The notes: generated by a model not told the origin, from the letters alone. Counted from the first letter of the stretch, positions 1-7,574 are shown. The stretch is DNA of 18,223 nt from JALHTG01 sp964528315 (GCA_964528315.1 CAZGRO010000014.1:1-18223); one strand, 5' to 3'. Translations and numbers: made by a program.

Positions 1-610
1 CAATGCAATCAAACGCGGCGAAGCCGATGTCGCGGGAATCCATCTCCTGGATGAATTTTCAGGCAAGTACAATCTTCCCTTTCTCATGAGATACGGCATA
101 CAGGACACTGCAGTAATAGTCAAAGGATATGTTAGACAGCAGGGCTTGATTGTTGCGAAAGGAAACCCAAGAGGCATAAGCGGAATCGAAGACCTGTTGA
201 CCAGCGATCTTGCATTCATGAACAGAAACAAAGGCTCTGGAACAAGAGTTCTATTTGATCTATGCATAAAGAGAATCGCCGACGAAAGGAAAACAACTGC
301 TGAGAAACTCGTATCCAAAGTGAAGGGATACGAGGTTGAGACGAAGTCACACTCAGCAGTTGCCGCGGCGGTTTCGCATGGAAAAGTGGATGCAGGACTA
401 GGGATCAGAACTGCAGCAGAAATGTATGGGCTTGCCTTCGTTCCGATTGCGGAAGAACAATATGACTTTCTAGTCCTGCGGAAGCGACTCGAAAAGGAGT
501 CGGTGAAGCAATTCCTTCAGGCACTTGCATCCGCTGAATTCAGAACCGAACTAGCGAGAAAGGCTCCGGGCCTTGTTCCCTCCGAGAAGACAGGCACTAT
601 TCTGAGTTAG
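1..610 (+). CDS. Molybdate/tungstate-type PBP-like domain protein, 3' part only
   Basis: The reading frame is open from base 2, so the gene starts left of the window and an ATG at 86 is internal. About 202 residues are visible, ending with TAG at 608-610. The opening segment reads RGEADVAGIHLLDEFSGKYN, followed by NRNKGSGTR and, later, AVAAAVSHGKVDAGLGIRTAA. These are hallmarks of the PBP-like domain (PF12727/COG1910), related to periplasmic molybdate-binding proteins. In archaea and bacteria this domain is commonly fused to an N-terminal DNA-binding HTH and acts as an intracellular oxyanion sensor; the N-terminus here is not visible, so regulator versus other fusion cannot be settled. No signal peptide can be assessed. 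A tungsten enzyme (AOR) lies at 12447-14264, so a role in Mo/W sensing is plausible but inferred. Confidence 0.8.
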   Translation, partial: NAIKRGEADVAGIHLLDEFSGKYNLPFLMRYGIQDTAVIVKGYVRQQGLIVAKGNPRGISGIEDLLTSDLAFMNRNKGSGTRVLFDLCIKRIADERKTTAEKLVSKVKGYEVETKSHSAVAAAVSHGKVDAGLGIRTAAEMYGLAFVPIAEEQYDFLVLRKRLEKESVKQFLQALASAEFRTELARKAPGLVPSEKTGTILS

Positions 611-791
611 CTTAATGCGATTGAAGAATAAACCGCAGGAAGCTCTTTCAGATATTCCCATGATCCCAAGTCTCCAAGGTAGGACGATGACGATCAGCGT
701 TCCCTTGCCAATCCGGGATCTAGATAGAACCTGAGCAATATCGATCGTTGTTGGTGAGGTAGATTCAGCCGAGGGTGTAGGAATTTGTAGG
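611..791. other. Non-coding spacer, nothing recognised
   Basis: This spacer lies between the PBP-like gene and the 3' end of the minus-strand tRNA-Leu. I see no convincing ORF, RNA gene or repeat. After the tRNA discriminator base (792) the minus strand reads CC then T, so CCA is not fully encoded. No strong T-run marks tRNA termination. Confidence 0.5.
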
Positions 792-805
792 TGCGGGAGG
801 AGGGA

Positions 806-827
806 TTTTCCTGAGCTTGTCGCTCAC
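806..827 (-). other. tRNA-Leu intron B (22 nt, T-loop, about 59/60)
   Basis: The 5' bulge is AA^G (829-827) and the 3' bulge AA^T (807-805). The central helix is TTC/GAA (833-831/810-808) with an A-G mismatch (830/811). The intron interior is a 5-bp hairpin TGAGC/GCTCA (826-822/816-812). The outer helix is the T-stem itself. Flanking A residues allow small alternative cut points, but the BHB geometry supports the one given. Removal leaves a 7-nt T-loop TTCAAAT. Confidence 0.85.
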
Positions 828-835
828 TTTGAACC

Positions 836-860
836 TTTTCGTCAAGAGTTTTCTCTTGAT
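836..860 (-). other. tRNA-Leu intron A (25 nt, between positions 51 and 52)
   Basis: The intron ends form a textbook bulge-helix-bulge. The 5' bulge is AG^A (862-860) and the 3' bulge AA^G (837-835), separated by a 4-bp central helix TTCG (866-863)/CGAA (841-838). The intron interior is a perfect 7-bp hairpin TCAAGAG/CTCTTGA (859-853/848-842) with loop AAAA. The splice points are unambiguous because neither end can slide. This is a substrate for the archaeal tRNA-splicing endonuclease at a non-canonical position in the T-stem. The outer exon-exon helix is not obvious before splicing, so the site may be of the relaxed type. Confidence 0.88.
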
Positions 861-950
861 CTCGAACCCCTTCGGGACAGGAGCCTCAGTCCTGCGCCTT
901 TGACCTGGCTTGGCAACCCCCGCACAGCCGTCTACGTACACTCAACACGC

Positions 951-960
951 AAATTAAGCT
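951..960 (-). promoter_or_regulatory. TATA-like box for tRNA-Leu
   Basis: On the minus strand AGCTTAATTT lies 28-37 nt upstream of the tRNA 5' end (923), the expected spacing for an archaeal TATA box driving a tRNA. The same A/T segment could also serve the divergent GAF gene on the plus strand, about 115 nt from its start. Confidence 0.5.
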
Positions 961-1073
961 TACTTAGAAAATGATTGGTCGTGTTGAAAATGTGGGGTGA
1001 CGGAATCTTCTTGACGTAGTAAACGTAATTAGCTGCCTTATGCCTTGGCTAGGTCTCGAAGGGTCGTGCTTAC

Positions 1074-2135
1074 TTGAACAAAGCAGCCATTTACTGTCGT
1101 GAACTGAACAAGATAGCGGTGGCTCTCGGATCGGCGAGGGATCTTTCCTCTGTCCTTGACCTGATCACGAGACGTGCTGTGGAAGTGCTTGGCCTGAAGG
1201 CTTGCTCCCTGGGACTCTGGGATAAGAAAACTGGCAAATTCGAGGTTGTGGCTGTTCACGGCCTCGAAGATAGAAACGCTAGGAATGTTCCTATTGACTC
1301 GAAGGCGTTGAAAGGCCTACCAGTAGTTGTCACAGATTTCTCGAAATGGCTGTCACCTGATGAAGTGAGGAAGAGAAAGATCGCCTCCATGCTCTGCGTC
1401 CCAGTTCAAGTCAGATACGACAAACTAGGTGTAGTCTGCGTGTACTCGGCGAAGAGACATAGGTTCTCAACTCTTGAGGCGGAGTTCCTGAAATCGCTTG
1501 GAAACTTGGGAGCGGTGGCCATAGAGAGCGCTCGTCTTCACGAGAGACTTCAGAAGAGGCTGACGGAAGCTGAGACGCTCGCAGAGGTATCCAGAGTTCT
1601 GACATCTAGCCTGAAACCTCAAGAAGTCTTCAACAAGATCGCCAAGACCACGACTGAAGCTATGAAGATGAAAGGATGCATAGTGAGGTTGTTGGATGAG
1701 AAGAGAGAGAGGCTTGAGCAGGTGGCATCGCATGGCTTAAGCGCAAACTTCCTTAGAAAGGGTCCTGTTCACAGCGACAAAGGACTCGAGGACGTTAGAA
1801 CTGGAAGACCCGCGATAGTGCCTGATGTTCTGACAGATTCAAGACTGCAATATCCTGAGGAAACAGTCAAAGAGGGAATTCGATGCGAGTTGGCAGTGCC
1901 ATTGAAAGTCAAAGACAACGTAATTGGTTCAATCAGAGTCTTCGGATCTACGCCGCATCACTTTGATGAAGAGGAGGTAAAATACCTTGAGGCCATAGCT
2001 AGCCATGCCGCGATAGCGATAGAGAATGCAAGGCTGTATCGAATTTCTCTTAGAAACTGGCAGGATCTTGTCCAAGAAGTCTGGGAGAAATCCGATGTCT
2101 GGGGACGCACGAAAATCGAAACGGAAGAGCAATAA
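1074..2135 (+). CDS. Tandem GAF-domain sensor protein
   Basis: The 353-residue protein is built of two GAF domains (about residues 15-155 and 168-322) joined by a short helical linker, with a 30-residue tail. Repeated hallmarks are LxxVLDLITRRAVEVLGLKACSLG-type starts, MLCVPVQV/ELAVPLKV core strands and LGAVAIESARLHERL / ASHAAIAIENARLY terminal helices, which are typical GAF dimerisation helices. No kinase, HTH, GGDEF or membrane segment is present, so it is a soluble ligand or redox sensor acting through a partner, or an orphan signalling module. The start is TTG at 1074: an in-frame TAG at 1050-1052 blocks extension, and no good Shine-Dalgarno is visible. An ATG is not available nearby in frame. 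The ligand is unknown. Confidence 0.8.
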   Translation: MNKAAIYCRELNKIAVALGSARDLSSVLDLITRRAVEVLGLKACSLGLWDKKTGKFEVVAVHGLEDRNARNVPIDSKALKGLPVVVTDFSKWLSPDEVRKRKIASMLCVPVQVRYDKLGVVCVYSAKRHRFSTLEAEFLKSLGNLGAVAIESARLHERLQKRLTEAETLAEVSRVLTSSLKPQEVFNKIAKTTTEAMKMKGCIVRLLDEKRERLEQVASHGLSANFLRKGPVHSDKGLEDVRTGRPAIVPDVLTDSRLQYPEETVKEGIRCELAVPLKVKDNVIGSIRVFGSTPHHFDEEEVKYLEAIASHAAIAIENARLYRISLRNWQDLVQEVWEKSDVWGRTKIETEEQ

Positions 2136-2236
2136 CTCAGTCTTCCCGGAGCTACCCGGCAAACAAGCACAGTCGATTGAGCTGGAACAAGTCTCTTCTC
2201 TCATATTCTCTTTCGGCATTTCGAAATCCGTCTAGG

Positions 2237-2248
2237 CTTAAATATATT
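2237..2248 (+). promoter_or_regulatory. TATA box of the hydBGDA operon
   Basis: CTTAAATATATT preceded by AGG gives a strong BRE/TATA (GGCTTAAATATA) about 50-60 nt upstream of the GTG start at 2299. This implies a leader of roughly 25 nt that holds the GAGGT ribosome-binding site at 2285-2289. It is the only strong promoter seen for the four hydrogenase genes, which are packed with gaps of 1 and 13 nt and one overlap. Confidence 0.7.
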
Positions 2249-2298
2249 CTACCGCAATATTGCCGGACTAGAGCCGAAGGACAAGAGGTCTAGAACTG

Positions 2299-3327
2299 GT
2301 GAAACCAGCAATCGTCATGAAGAAGGACTTGAACGATTTTGTCAGCGAACTGAGAGACGAATTCCTGATTCTCGGACCGAGGAAAAAGAGATCTCAACAT
2401 GTGTTCAGCGGCATTGATGATGTTCAGGACTTGGATCTGGACTATCTGACTACAATTCTTCCACCCAAGAAGTTGTTCTTTCCCCCAAAGGATACAGTTC
2501 TATTGTTTGATGGAATTGGAGAGCCCGTGTCGGCGCCGCTGGAGAAGAAGAAGCAATTGGTCTTTGGAATACATTCCTGTGACCTGAATGGCCTTCTGCT
2601 GCTGGACAAGGTCTTCCAGAAGGATATTTCCTATCCTCGATACATTGAACGAAGAAAGAACGCGACTATTATTGCACTCACTTGCACCAAGGTTGGAGAC
2701 ACCTGCTTCTGCGACTCTATGGGAACAGGACCAGCACCAATCGAAGGCTTTGACATTCTTCTGACAGACCTTGGAAATCGATTTCTCGTGGAGACTGCAA
2801 CGGCGGAAGGCAGACGTCTCGCAGCGAAGATGAAAACCATTGAGGCTAAAGACTCGGATCTGAAACTGAAGACTAGTCTTGTCTCGGAGACGAAAATGAA
2901 GTTCCGAAAGAAGGTGAACACGAAGGGACTCGCGGAAACCCTCGCGAGGAGATTGGATCACCCGATATGGAAACAACTGGGCGAGAAGGATCTGGCGTGT
3001 GCTCAATGCGTCATGTCCTGCCCTACATGCTTCTGCATGGACATCAGGGATCAGTGGGAGAACGCTCCGGGAGAAACATCAAGATGTGTAGAGTGGGACG
3101 CTTGCTTCCTCCTTGAATTTGCAGAGGTAGCCTTAGGAGGAAACTTCAGAAAGGACAGAGGTGCAAGGCTCAGACAGTTTATGGGCCACAATCTAAGCTG
3201 GGGAGGCTCAGCGCAGTACGGCCCTGTGAGTGGGCAGCACAAATGCGTGGGATGTGGCAGATGCATACGGGTATGCCCAGTCGGCATCGACATAACCGAA
3301 GTCGCCAAGGAGATAGGAGGCAACTAG
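2299..3327 (+). CDS. hydB: Group 3b NiFe hydrogenase, iron-sulfur beta subunit
   Basis: This 342-residue protein is a 4Fe-4S electron-transfer subunit of the sulfhydrogenase/HydB family, related to anaerobic sulfite reductase subunit A. Visible features are HSCDLNGLLLLDKVF (residues 92-106), a Cys-rich CTKVGDTCFC segment (129-138), the cluster motif CAQCVMSCPTC (C234, C237, C241, C244) and a complete CVGCGRCIRVCP ferredoxin motif (C316, C319, C322, C326). It should pass electrons between the HydDA catalytic core and the flavoprotein HydG in a soluble cytosolic complex. The GTG start is supported by GAGGT about 10 nt upstream. It is the first gene of a four-gene operon whose order (B-G-D-A) is the one known from Pyrococcus sulfhydrogenase I. 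Confidence 0.92.
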   Translation: MKPAIVMKKDLNDFVSELRDEFLILGPRKKRSQHVFSGIDDVQDLDLDYLTTILPPKKLFFPPKDTVLLFDGIGEPVSAPLEKKKQLVFGIHSCDLNGLLLLDKVFQKDISYPRYIERRKNATIIALTCTKVGDTCFCDSMGTGPAPIEGFDILLTDLGNRFLVETATAEGRRLAAKMKTIEAKDSDLKLKTSLVSETKMKFRKKVNTKGLAETLARRLDHPIWKQLGEKDLACAQCVMSCPTCFCMDIRDQWENAPGETSRCVEWDACFLLEFAEVALGGNFRKDRGARLRQFMGHNLSWGGSAQYGPVSGQHKCVGCGRCIRVCPVGIDITEVAKEIGGN

Positions 3328-3328
3328 A

Positions 3329-4165
3329 TTGCGCGATCCGTACCTGCCCAGCACTGTTGAGATCGTCAACGTGAAGAGGCAGACTGTTGACGTCAAAACC
3401 TACAAGGTCAGATTTGCGAAGGACCAAGAGAAAAGAAAGTTCCCAGTAATGCCAGGTCAATTCATAATGATCTCAATACCGGGACTTGGCGAGGCCCCGT
3501 TCTCTCTCAGCGCACTACCGGAGAAAACTGACACCTTCGACACCACGATAAGGACCGTGGGCAATGTCACAAGTGTTCTGAACCGCTACGGGGTCGGCGC
3601 AAGACTAGGAGTGAGAGGCCCCTACGGCAGGCCATGGCCTGTCAAAGAGGCGAAAGAGAAAAACGTGCTCCTGATTGCTGGAGGAATTGGCCTAGCCCCG
3701 CTCAGGCCAGTGATCAAGACAATCCAGAAGAACAGGAGATCATACGGAGACTTCGAGATTCTGTACGGTGCCAGAACACCCTCGGATGAGCTATTCACAG
3801 ATGAGTACGAGGAGTGGCGCCGAACTCCAAGAACCAGCCTATCGCTCACTGTCGACTCGGTTCCGACAGGAGTTGGATGGCCGCACAAGACCGGCGTGGT
3901 TACCGGCCTGTTCGACGATATGAAAACCTCTCCCGAGAACTCGATAGTGATGACCTGCGGACCTGAGATCATGATGAAGTTCGTGGTTCGAGGCCTATTG
4001 GCAAGAAACTTCCAAAAGAACCAGATCTACGTTTCACTTGAAAGGCGCATGAGATGCGGAATGGGACACTGCGGTCACTGTCAGATAGGAGGAAAGTTCG
4101 TATGCCGAGACGGCCCGGTCTTCACCTATTTGGAGCTGGAAGGATTGCCGGATCTAGCTCTCTAG
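3329..4165 (+). CDS. hydG: Group 3b NiFe hydrogenase, FAD/NAD(P)H-binding gamma subunit
   Basis: The 278-residue protein is a ferredoxin-NADP reductase-like flavoprotein. The FAD-binding strand is APFSLSAL (residues 56-63), the nucleotide-binding loop IAGGIGLAPLRPV (116-128), and the C-terminus carries a 2Fe-2S motif with C243, C248, C251 and C259 (CxxxxCxxC-x7-C) as in dihydroorotate dehydrogenase electron-transfer subunits. It is expected to exchange hydride with NAD(P)H and link it to the HydB clusters. The start is TTG at 3329, one base after the hydB stop, with AGGAGG just upstream (3315-3320). This tight spacing supports the start and translational coupling. NADP preference is usual for group 3b enzymes but is not provable from the motif alone. 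Confidence 0.93.
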   Translation: MRDPYLPSTVEIVNVKRQTVDVKTYKVRFAKDQEKRKFPVMPGQFIMISIPGLGEAPFSLSALPEKTDTFDTTIRTVGNVTSVLNRYGVGARLGVRGPYGRPWPVKEAKEKNVLLIAGGIGLAPLRPVIKTIQKNRRSYGDFEILYGARTPSDELFTDEYEEWRRTPRTSLSLTVDSVPTGVGWPHKTGVVTGLFDDMKTSPENSIVMTCGPEIMMKFVVRGLLARNFQKNQIYVSLERRMRCGMGHCGHCQIGGKFVCRDGPVFTYLELEGLPDLAL

Positions 4166-4178
4166 AAGGTGTCAGACA

Positions 4179-4958
4179 ATGGCAGAAAAACTCAGAATAG
4201 CCGTACTGAAGATGACTGGATGCGCAGGCTGCCAGATGGAATTCCTCAGACTCGAGGAAGAGATGCCCTTTGTACTCGAGAATGTGGACATAAAACACTT
4301 CGTTATGGCGAAACGGGAAAACTTGGAAGGCCCATATGACCTAACCTTTGTAGAAGGATCCGTTTCCACCCCTCGGGAACTGGAAGAACTCAGGGAGGCA
4401 CGGAGCCAATCAAAGACCCTCGTTGCATTTGGAGACTGCGCCTGCCACGGATGTGTACCTTCGATACTTAACTGGGTGCCAGCTGATGTCGCAGCAAACA
4501 CGGTCTACGAGAACTTCCAAGCGATCCACTCCAAGAAAGAATCCTACAGAAAGATCTGTCCTCTAAGCGAGTTCGTCAAAATAGATATCCAGCAAAGGGG
4601 ATGCCCCCCTCACAAGAATACGATCCTTGAAGTGATCAGAAGCACCACACTGGGAATATCGCCCTTCCTAAGACGCCACCCTGTATGCCTCGAATGCAAA
4701 CTAAAGGAGAACATATGCATACTCACCTTTGAGAAAAGAGCGTGCATGGGCCCCGTCACTGCAGCAGGATGCGGAGCAATATGCCCAACAGTCAATAGAG
4801 AATGCGAGGGATGCTATGGGCCCATGTCTGATGCCAACGCACAATCATTGGCACAAAAGTTCTCGGAAATAGGATTGACCAAGGCCGATGTGACAAGGAA
4901 ATTCCGAAAGTACGCCGGAATAACACCGGCCTTCGTAAAGGAGGCAGAAAACAAATGA
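4179..4958 (+). CDS. hydD: Group 3b NiFe hydrogenase small (delta) subunit
   Basis: The 259-residue small subunit carries the electron relay from the NiFe site. The proximal-cluster cysteines are in MTGCAGCQ (C15, C18), FGDCACHGC (C87-C92) and RGCPPHK (C142). The C-terminal half has eight further cysteines (C170, C173, C180, C189, C198, C202, C209, C212), enough for two more 4Fe-4S clusters. It belongs to the same fold as the 20-kDa subunit of complex I. No Tat signal peptide is present, consistent with a cytosolic enzyme. The ATG at 4179 is preceded by AGAAGGTG, and the 3' end overlaps the hydA start in an ATGA arrangement at 4955-4958. Confidence 0.94.
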   Translation: MAEKLRIAVLKMTGCAGCQMEFLRLEEEMPFVLENVDIKHFVMAKRENLEGPYDLTFVEGSVSTPRELEELREARSQSKTLVAFGDCACHGCVPSILNWVPADVAANTVYENFQAIHSKKESYRKICPLSEFVKIDIQQRGCPPHKNTILEVIRSTTLGISPFLRRHPVCLECKLKENICILTFEKRACMGPVTAAGCGAICPTVNRECEGCYGPMSDANAQSLAQKFSEIGLTKADVTRKFRKYAGITPAFVKEAENK

Positions 4959-6253
4959 CCGAAGACAGAGAGATCCAGGTTGGATACATCTCAAGGGTTG
5001 AAGGCCAGGGGTCCCTAGAGATCAAGGTATCGGCAGGCAACATCAAGGAGCTGCAACTAGGGATATTCGAGCCTCCGAAATTCTTCGAGGCCTTCCTCGT
5101 CGGCAGACACTGCAGCGAAGTCCATGAGCTCACCGCTAGGATATGCGGCATATGTCCGGCACCGCACGAGATCACAGCCCTCCGAGCCGTGGAGAACGCT
5201 ATGGGTATTGAGATCAGCCAGCAGACGAGAGACCTGAGAAAACTGATGAATTACGGATGCCACATCGCAAGCCACATCCTTAATCTCTACTTCCTAGCAG
5301 CCCCGGACTACCTTGGCCTCGAAAGCGTATTCGCCATGGTCAAGGATTATATGCCCATAGTCAAGCGAGCCTTGCACCTGAAGAAGCTGGGCAATGATCT
5401 TGTGGAATTGATAGGTGGCCGAGCGATACATCCTGTTTCAGCCGTCGTCAACGGATTCACATGCATCCCTGAGAAGAATGACGTGAAGTTGATGCGTCAA
5501 AGACTTCTTGACGCAAAACAGGATGCCTGCGATACGGTTGAGTTCATAGGCTCGCTGAAGCTGCCGCAGTTCGTCAGGAAGTGCGAGCACGTGGCCGTAT
5601 CCAGTCCAGAGGAGTTCGCAATCAACGAAGGACTGCTCGCCTCGACAGAGGGAATAAGGGTCGAGGAGGAGAAATACCGTGACTACGTCAAAGAACTTCA
5701 GGTTGACTATTCCTGGGCCAAACATTCAGAGATTGTGGGCAGAAACGCGTTTCTCGTTGGGCCATTGGCAAGAGTGAACCTGAACTTCAACAGGTTATCC
5801 CACGATGCCAGGAAACTGGCTCAGAAGATTGGATTCAGCATCCCGAACTATAATCCCTTCATGTCACACATTGCCAGAGCCTTGGAAGTGGTCAATGCCA
5901 TAGACGATTGTGTGAAGATAATGGACAGGATTCCCCTGAAAGAGGAGGACAGATCCTACGAAATCAGGCCTGGAACAGGCTACGCCATCACTGAGGCACC
6001 TAGAGGCCTTCTCTATCACAGCTACGAGGTGGACAGAGACGGAGCTGTGAAGAAAGCAGACATAGTAACGCCGACAGCTCACAACGCTAGGAACATAGAG
6101 AATGACCTTCGTGAACTTGTCCCCAGTCTAGCCAATATGACTGATCAAGAGGCGACACTTCAATGCGAGATGCTGGTCAGAGCGTACGACCCATGCATCT
6201 CATGTTCTGTTCACTATGTGAATCTTGACAAGACTGAGCTGCGGAAAGCTTAG
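4955..6253 (+). CDS. hydA: Group 3b NiFe hydrogenase large (alpha) catalytic subunit
   Basis: The 432-residue protein holds the NiFe active site. The N-terminal ligand motif is RICGICPAPH (C64, C67, with H71) after RVEGQG (14-19). The C-terminal motif is DPCISCSVH (C414, C417, H420). Twelve residues follow H420 and form the usual tail removed by a maturation endopeptidase after Ni insertion; no maturation (hyp or peptidase) genes are in the window. The ATG is preceded by AAAGGAGG and overlaps the hydD stop, indicating coupling. The complex would catalyse reversible H2 oxidation/proton reduction with NAD(P)(H), and in Pyrococcus also S0 reduction. It ends the operon and is convergent with the Fe-ADH gene. 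Confidence 0.95.
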   Translation: MTEDREIQVGYISRVEGQGSLEIKVSAGNIKELQLGIFEPPKFFEAFLVGRHCSEVHELTARICGICPAPHEITALRAVENAMGIEISQQTRDLRKLMNYGCHIASHILNLYFLAAPDYLGLESVFAMVKDYMPIVKRALHLKKLGNDLVELIGGRAIHPVSAVVNGFTCIPEKNDVKLMRQRLLDAKQDACDTVEFIGSLKLPQFVRKCEHVAVSSPEEFAINEGLLASTEGIRVEEEKYRDYVKELQVDYSWAKHSEIVGRNAFLVGPLARVNLNFNRLSHDARKLAQKIGFSIPNYNPFMSHIARALEVVNAIDDCVKIMDRIPLKEEDRSYEIRPGTGYAITEAPRGLLYHSYEVDRDGAVKKADIVTPTAHNARNIENDLRELVPSLANMTDQEATLQCEMLVRAYDPCISCSVHYVNLDKTELRKA

Positions 6254-6333
6254 CTGGCGGGGGGATCCTGAAGAGAAAGAACCAACCAAGACATGTCGCT
6301 CTGAGTGATTGAAGAGAGCTCTCGAGGCTATTT

Positions 6334-7539
6334 CTAGGTAAGCACTCTCCCTTCCCACATCTTCTCAAAAACTTCTCGAACAGCTCCACCGGTCAACTCT
6401 CGAGGACTGTTAGGTCGAGGCCACTCCTTCACACAAGTCTCAGCAAGTTCAGCCATCTCTCCTTTCTCAAATCCAAGCGCCTTCAGAGAAACAGGAATTC
6501 CCACATCCTCAACAAGCCTGACGACAAAACGAATTCCTGCCTTAGCTGCCTCAGAGACAGGTAGTCCGCGAGTCTCCACTCCCATGGCCTCAGCGATCAG
6601 AGACAGTTTCTCCGGGATGACTGGAAGATAGAAATCCATCACGTAAGGCAATGCGACCCCGCAGGAAACACCGTGTGAGATTTTCCTTACAGGTCCAAAG
6701 GTTTGAGAAAGGCTGTGGCCCAACGTCAGTTTTCCACTTCCGAAGGCCAGCCCTGAGAGATTCGCTGCGAGGGCCATTCCACTTCTCGCCTCAATGTCAC
6801 CGCCATCATTATACGCTACGCGCAGCCATTTCGCAGTCAGTTGAATTGCTGTCAAAGCCAGGCAATCTGTCAAAGGCGTCGCAGCAAGAGAGGTGACGGT
6901 TTCGATTGCCTGGCTGAGAGCATCCATTCCCGTTCCAGCTGTCAGCTCGGGCGGCATCGTAGCGGTCAGAAAAGGGTCAACTAAAGCCACATCTGGAATT
7001 ATGTGAGGACTAACCACATCCATCTTCTTCTTTCCAACAGAGAGAACTGAGAACATAGTGACCTCGCTGCCCGTGCCGGCCGTGGTCGGCGCACATATGA
7101 GCGGGACGCCCTTCTTCGGAACAAGATCCACACCCAAATACTCTCCCACGGGTTTGGGATTAGTGAGGCTCATCGATGCGATCTTGGCCAGATCCATAAC
7201 GCTACCGCCACCTATGCCTATGACCACATCGAACCTTCCCTTTCTCGCGTAGGTTGCCAAGTTCTCAGCCACCTCGATCCGCGGCTCAGGTTCAGCTCGA
7301 CTGTAAACAGCTGAGTCCATCCCGTCGCCATGAAGGATCTTCACTATTTCCTCTACGGTCGAAGCCAACTTTGGTTCAGCATAAGTTACTATGAGAGGCT
7401 TTGATCCTTCCAATCTACGAATCTCCTTCGCCATATCCTTTCTAGATCCGATTCCAAACACGATCTTTCTCGGACTGAGGAAATGAGTGACGTTCTTCAA
7501 GGAAGGATAGGTAATGTCGGCGAGTCTCACCGTTTGCAC
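6334..7539 (-). CDS. Iron-type (group III) alcohol dehydrogenase
   Basis: The 401-residue protein matches the Fe-ADH family (PF00465): NAD(P)-binding GIGGGSVMDLAKIASM (residues 108-123) and CAPTTAGTGSEVT (149-161), then DPFLTATMPPELTAGTGMDALSQAIE, GHSLSQT and SHGVSCGVALP. By alignment to family ligands, D206, H275 and H289 are present, but the second ligand, normally His in a DALxHA context, is Q210. Metal content or the identity of the metal could therefore differ. Likely NAD(P)-dependent interconversion of an alcohol and aldehyde; substrate unknown. The start is GTG at 7539. A TATA-like box at 7567-7574 sits about 30 nt upstream, so the mRNA is probably leaderless. It is divergent from the PK-C-like gene. 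Confidence 0.88.
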   Translation of the reverse strand: MQTVRLADITYPSLKNVTHFLSPRKIVFGIGSRKDMAKEIRRLEGSKPLIVTYAEPKLASTVEEIVKILHGDGMDSAVYSRAEPEPRIEVAENLATYARKGRFDVVIGIGGGSVMDLAKIASMSLTNPKPVGEYLGVDLVPKKGVPLICAPTTAGTGSEVTMFSVLSVGKKKMDVVSPHIIPDVALVDPFLTATMPPELTAGTGMDALSQAIETVTSLAATPLTDCLALTAIQLTAKWLRVAYNDGGDIEARSGMALAANLSGLAFGSGKLTLGHSLSQTFGPVRKISHGVSCGVALPYVMDFYLPVIPEKLSLIAEAMGVETRGLPVSEAAKAGIRFVVRLVEDVGIPVSLKALGFEKGEMAELAETCVKEWPRPNSPRELTGGAVREVFEKMWEGRVLT

Positions 7540-7566
7540 CCGAGAATAGACAGTGGGCTATCTGCG

Positions 7567-7574
7567 TATAAAGG
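7567..7574. promoter_or_regulatory. Shared TATA box between Fe-ADH and PK-C-like genes
   Basis: TATAAAGG on the plus strand reads CCTTTATA on the minus strand. It is the only good TATA element in the 72 nt between the two likely starts, GTG 7539 (-) and ATG 7612 (+). Spacing is about 30 nt to the minus start (leaderless) and about 40 nt to the plus ATG (short leader), so one box may drive both directions. Confidence 0.5.

Larger units (their letters stand above)
792..923 (-). tRNA. tRNA-Leu(GAG) with two T-arm introns
   Basis: Reading the minus strand from 923, the acceptor strand GCGGGGG pairs with CTCCCGC (799-793, one G-T pair) and the discriminator is A792. The D-stem is GCC/GGC, and the anticodon stem CAGGA/TCCTG encloses loop CTGAGGC with anticodon GAG. 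A long class II variable arm (TCCCGAAGGGGTTC) fits leucine. The T-arm is interrupted twice: exon GAG (863-861), intron A (860-836), exon GGTTCAAA (835-828), intron B (827-806), then exon TCCCTC and the acceptor strand. Removing both introns gives T-arm GAGGG-TTCAAAT-CCCTC, a perfect 5-bp stem with a 7-nt loop, and a mature length of 85 nt, normal for tRNA-Leu. The anticodon loop has no intron. CCA is not fully encoded. The internal exon is only 8 nt. Confidence 0.92.

Noticed and set aside
687..740. Possible C/D box small RNA (GATGACGA ... CTGA)
   Set aside because: Box C is imperfect, the spacing is poor and no terminal stem or guide match could be shown.
792..923. tRNA-Leu as a decayed pseudogene
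   Set aside because: The acceptor, D, anticodon, variable and spliced T arms are all intact, and the inserted blocks have matching BHB ends with stable hairpins. Random decay would not produce this.
2500..3006. Minus-strand ORF of 168 codons inside hydB
   Set aside because: It is antisense to a clear ferredoxin-like gene with intact cysteine motifs, and its own translation has no recognisable domain.
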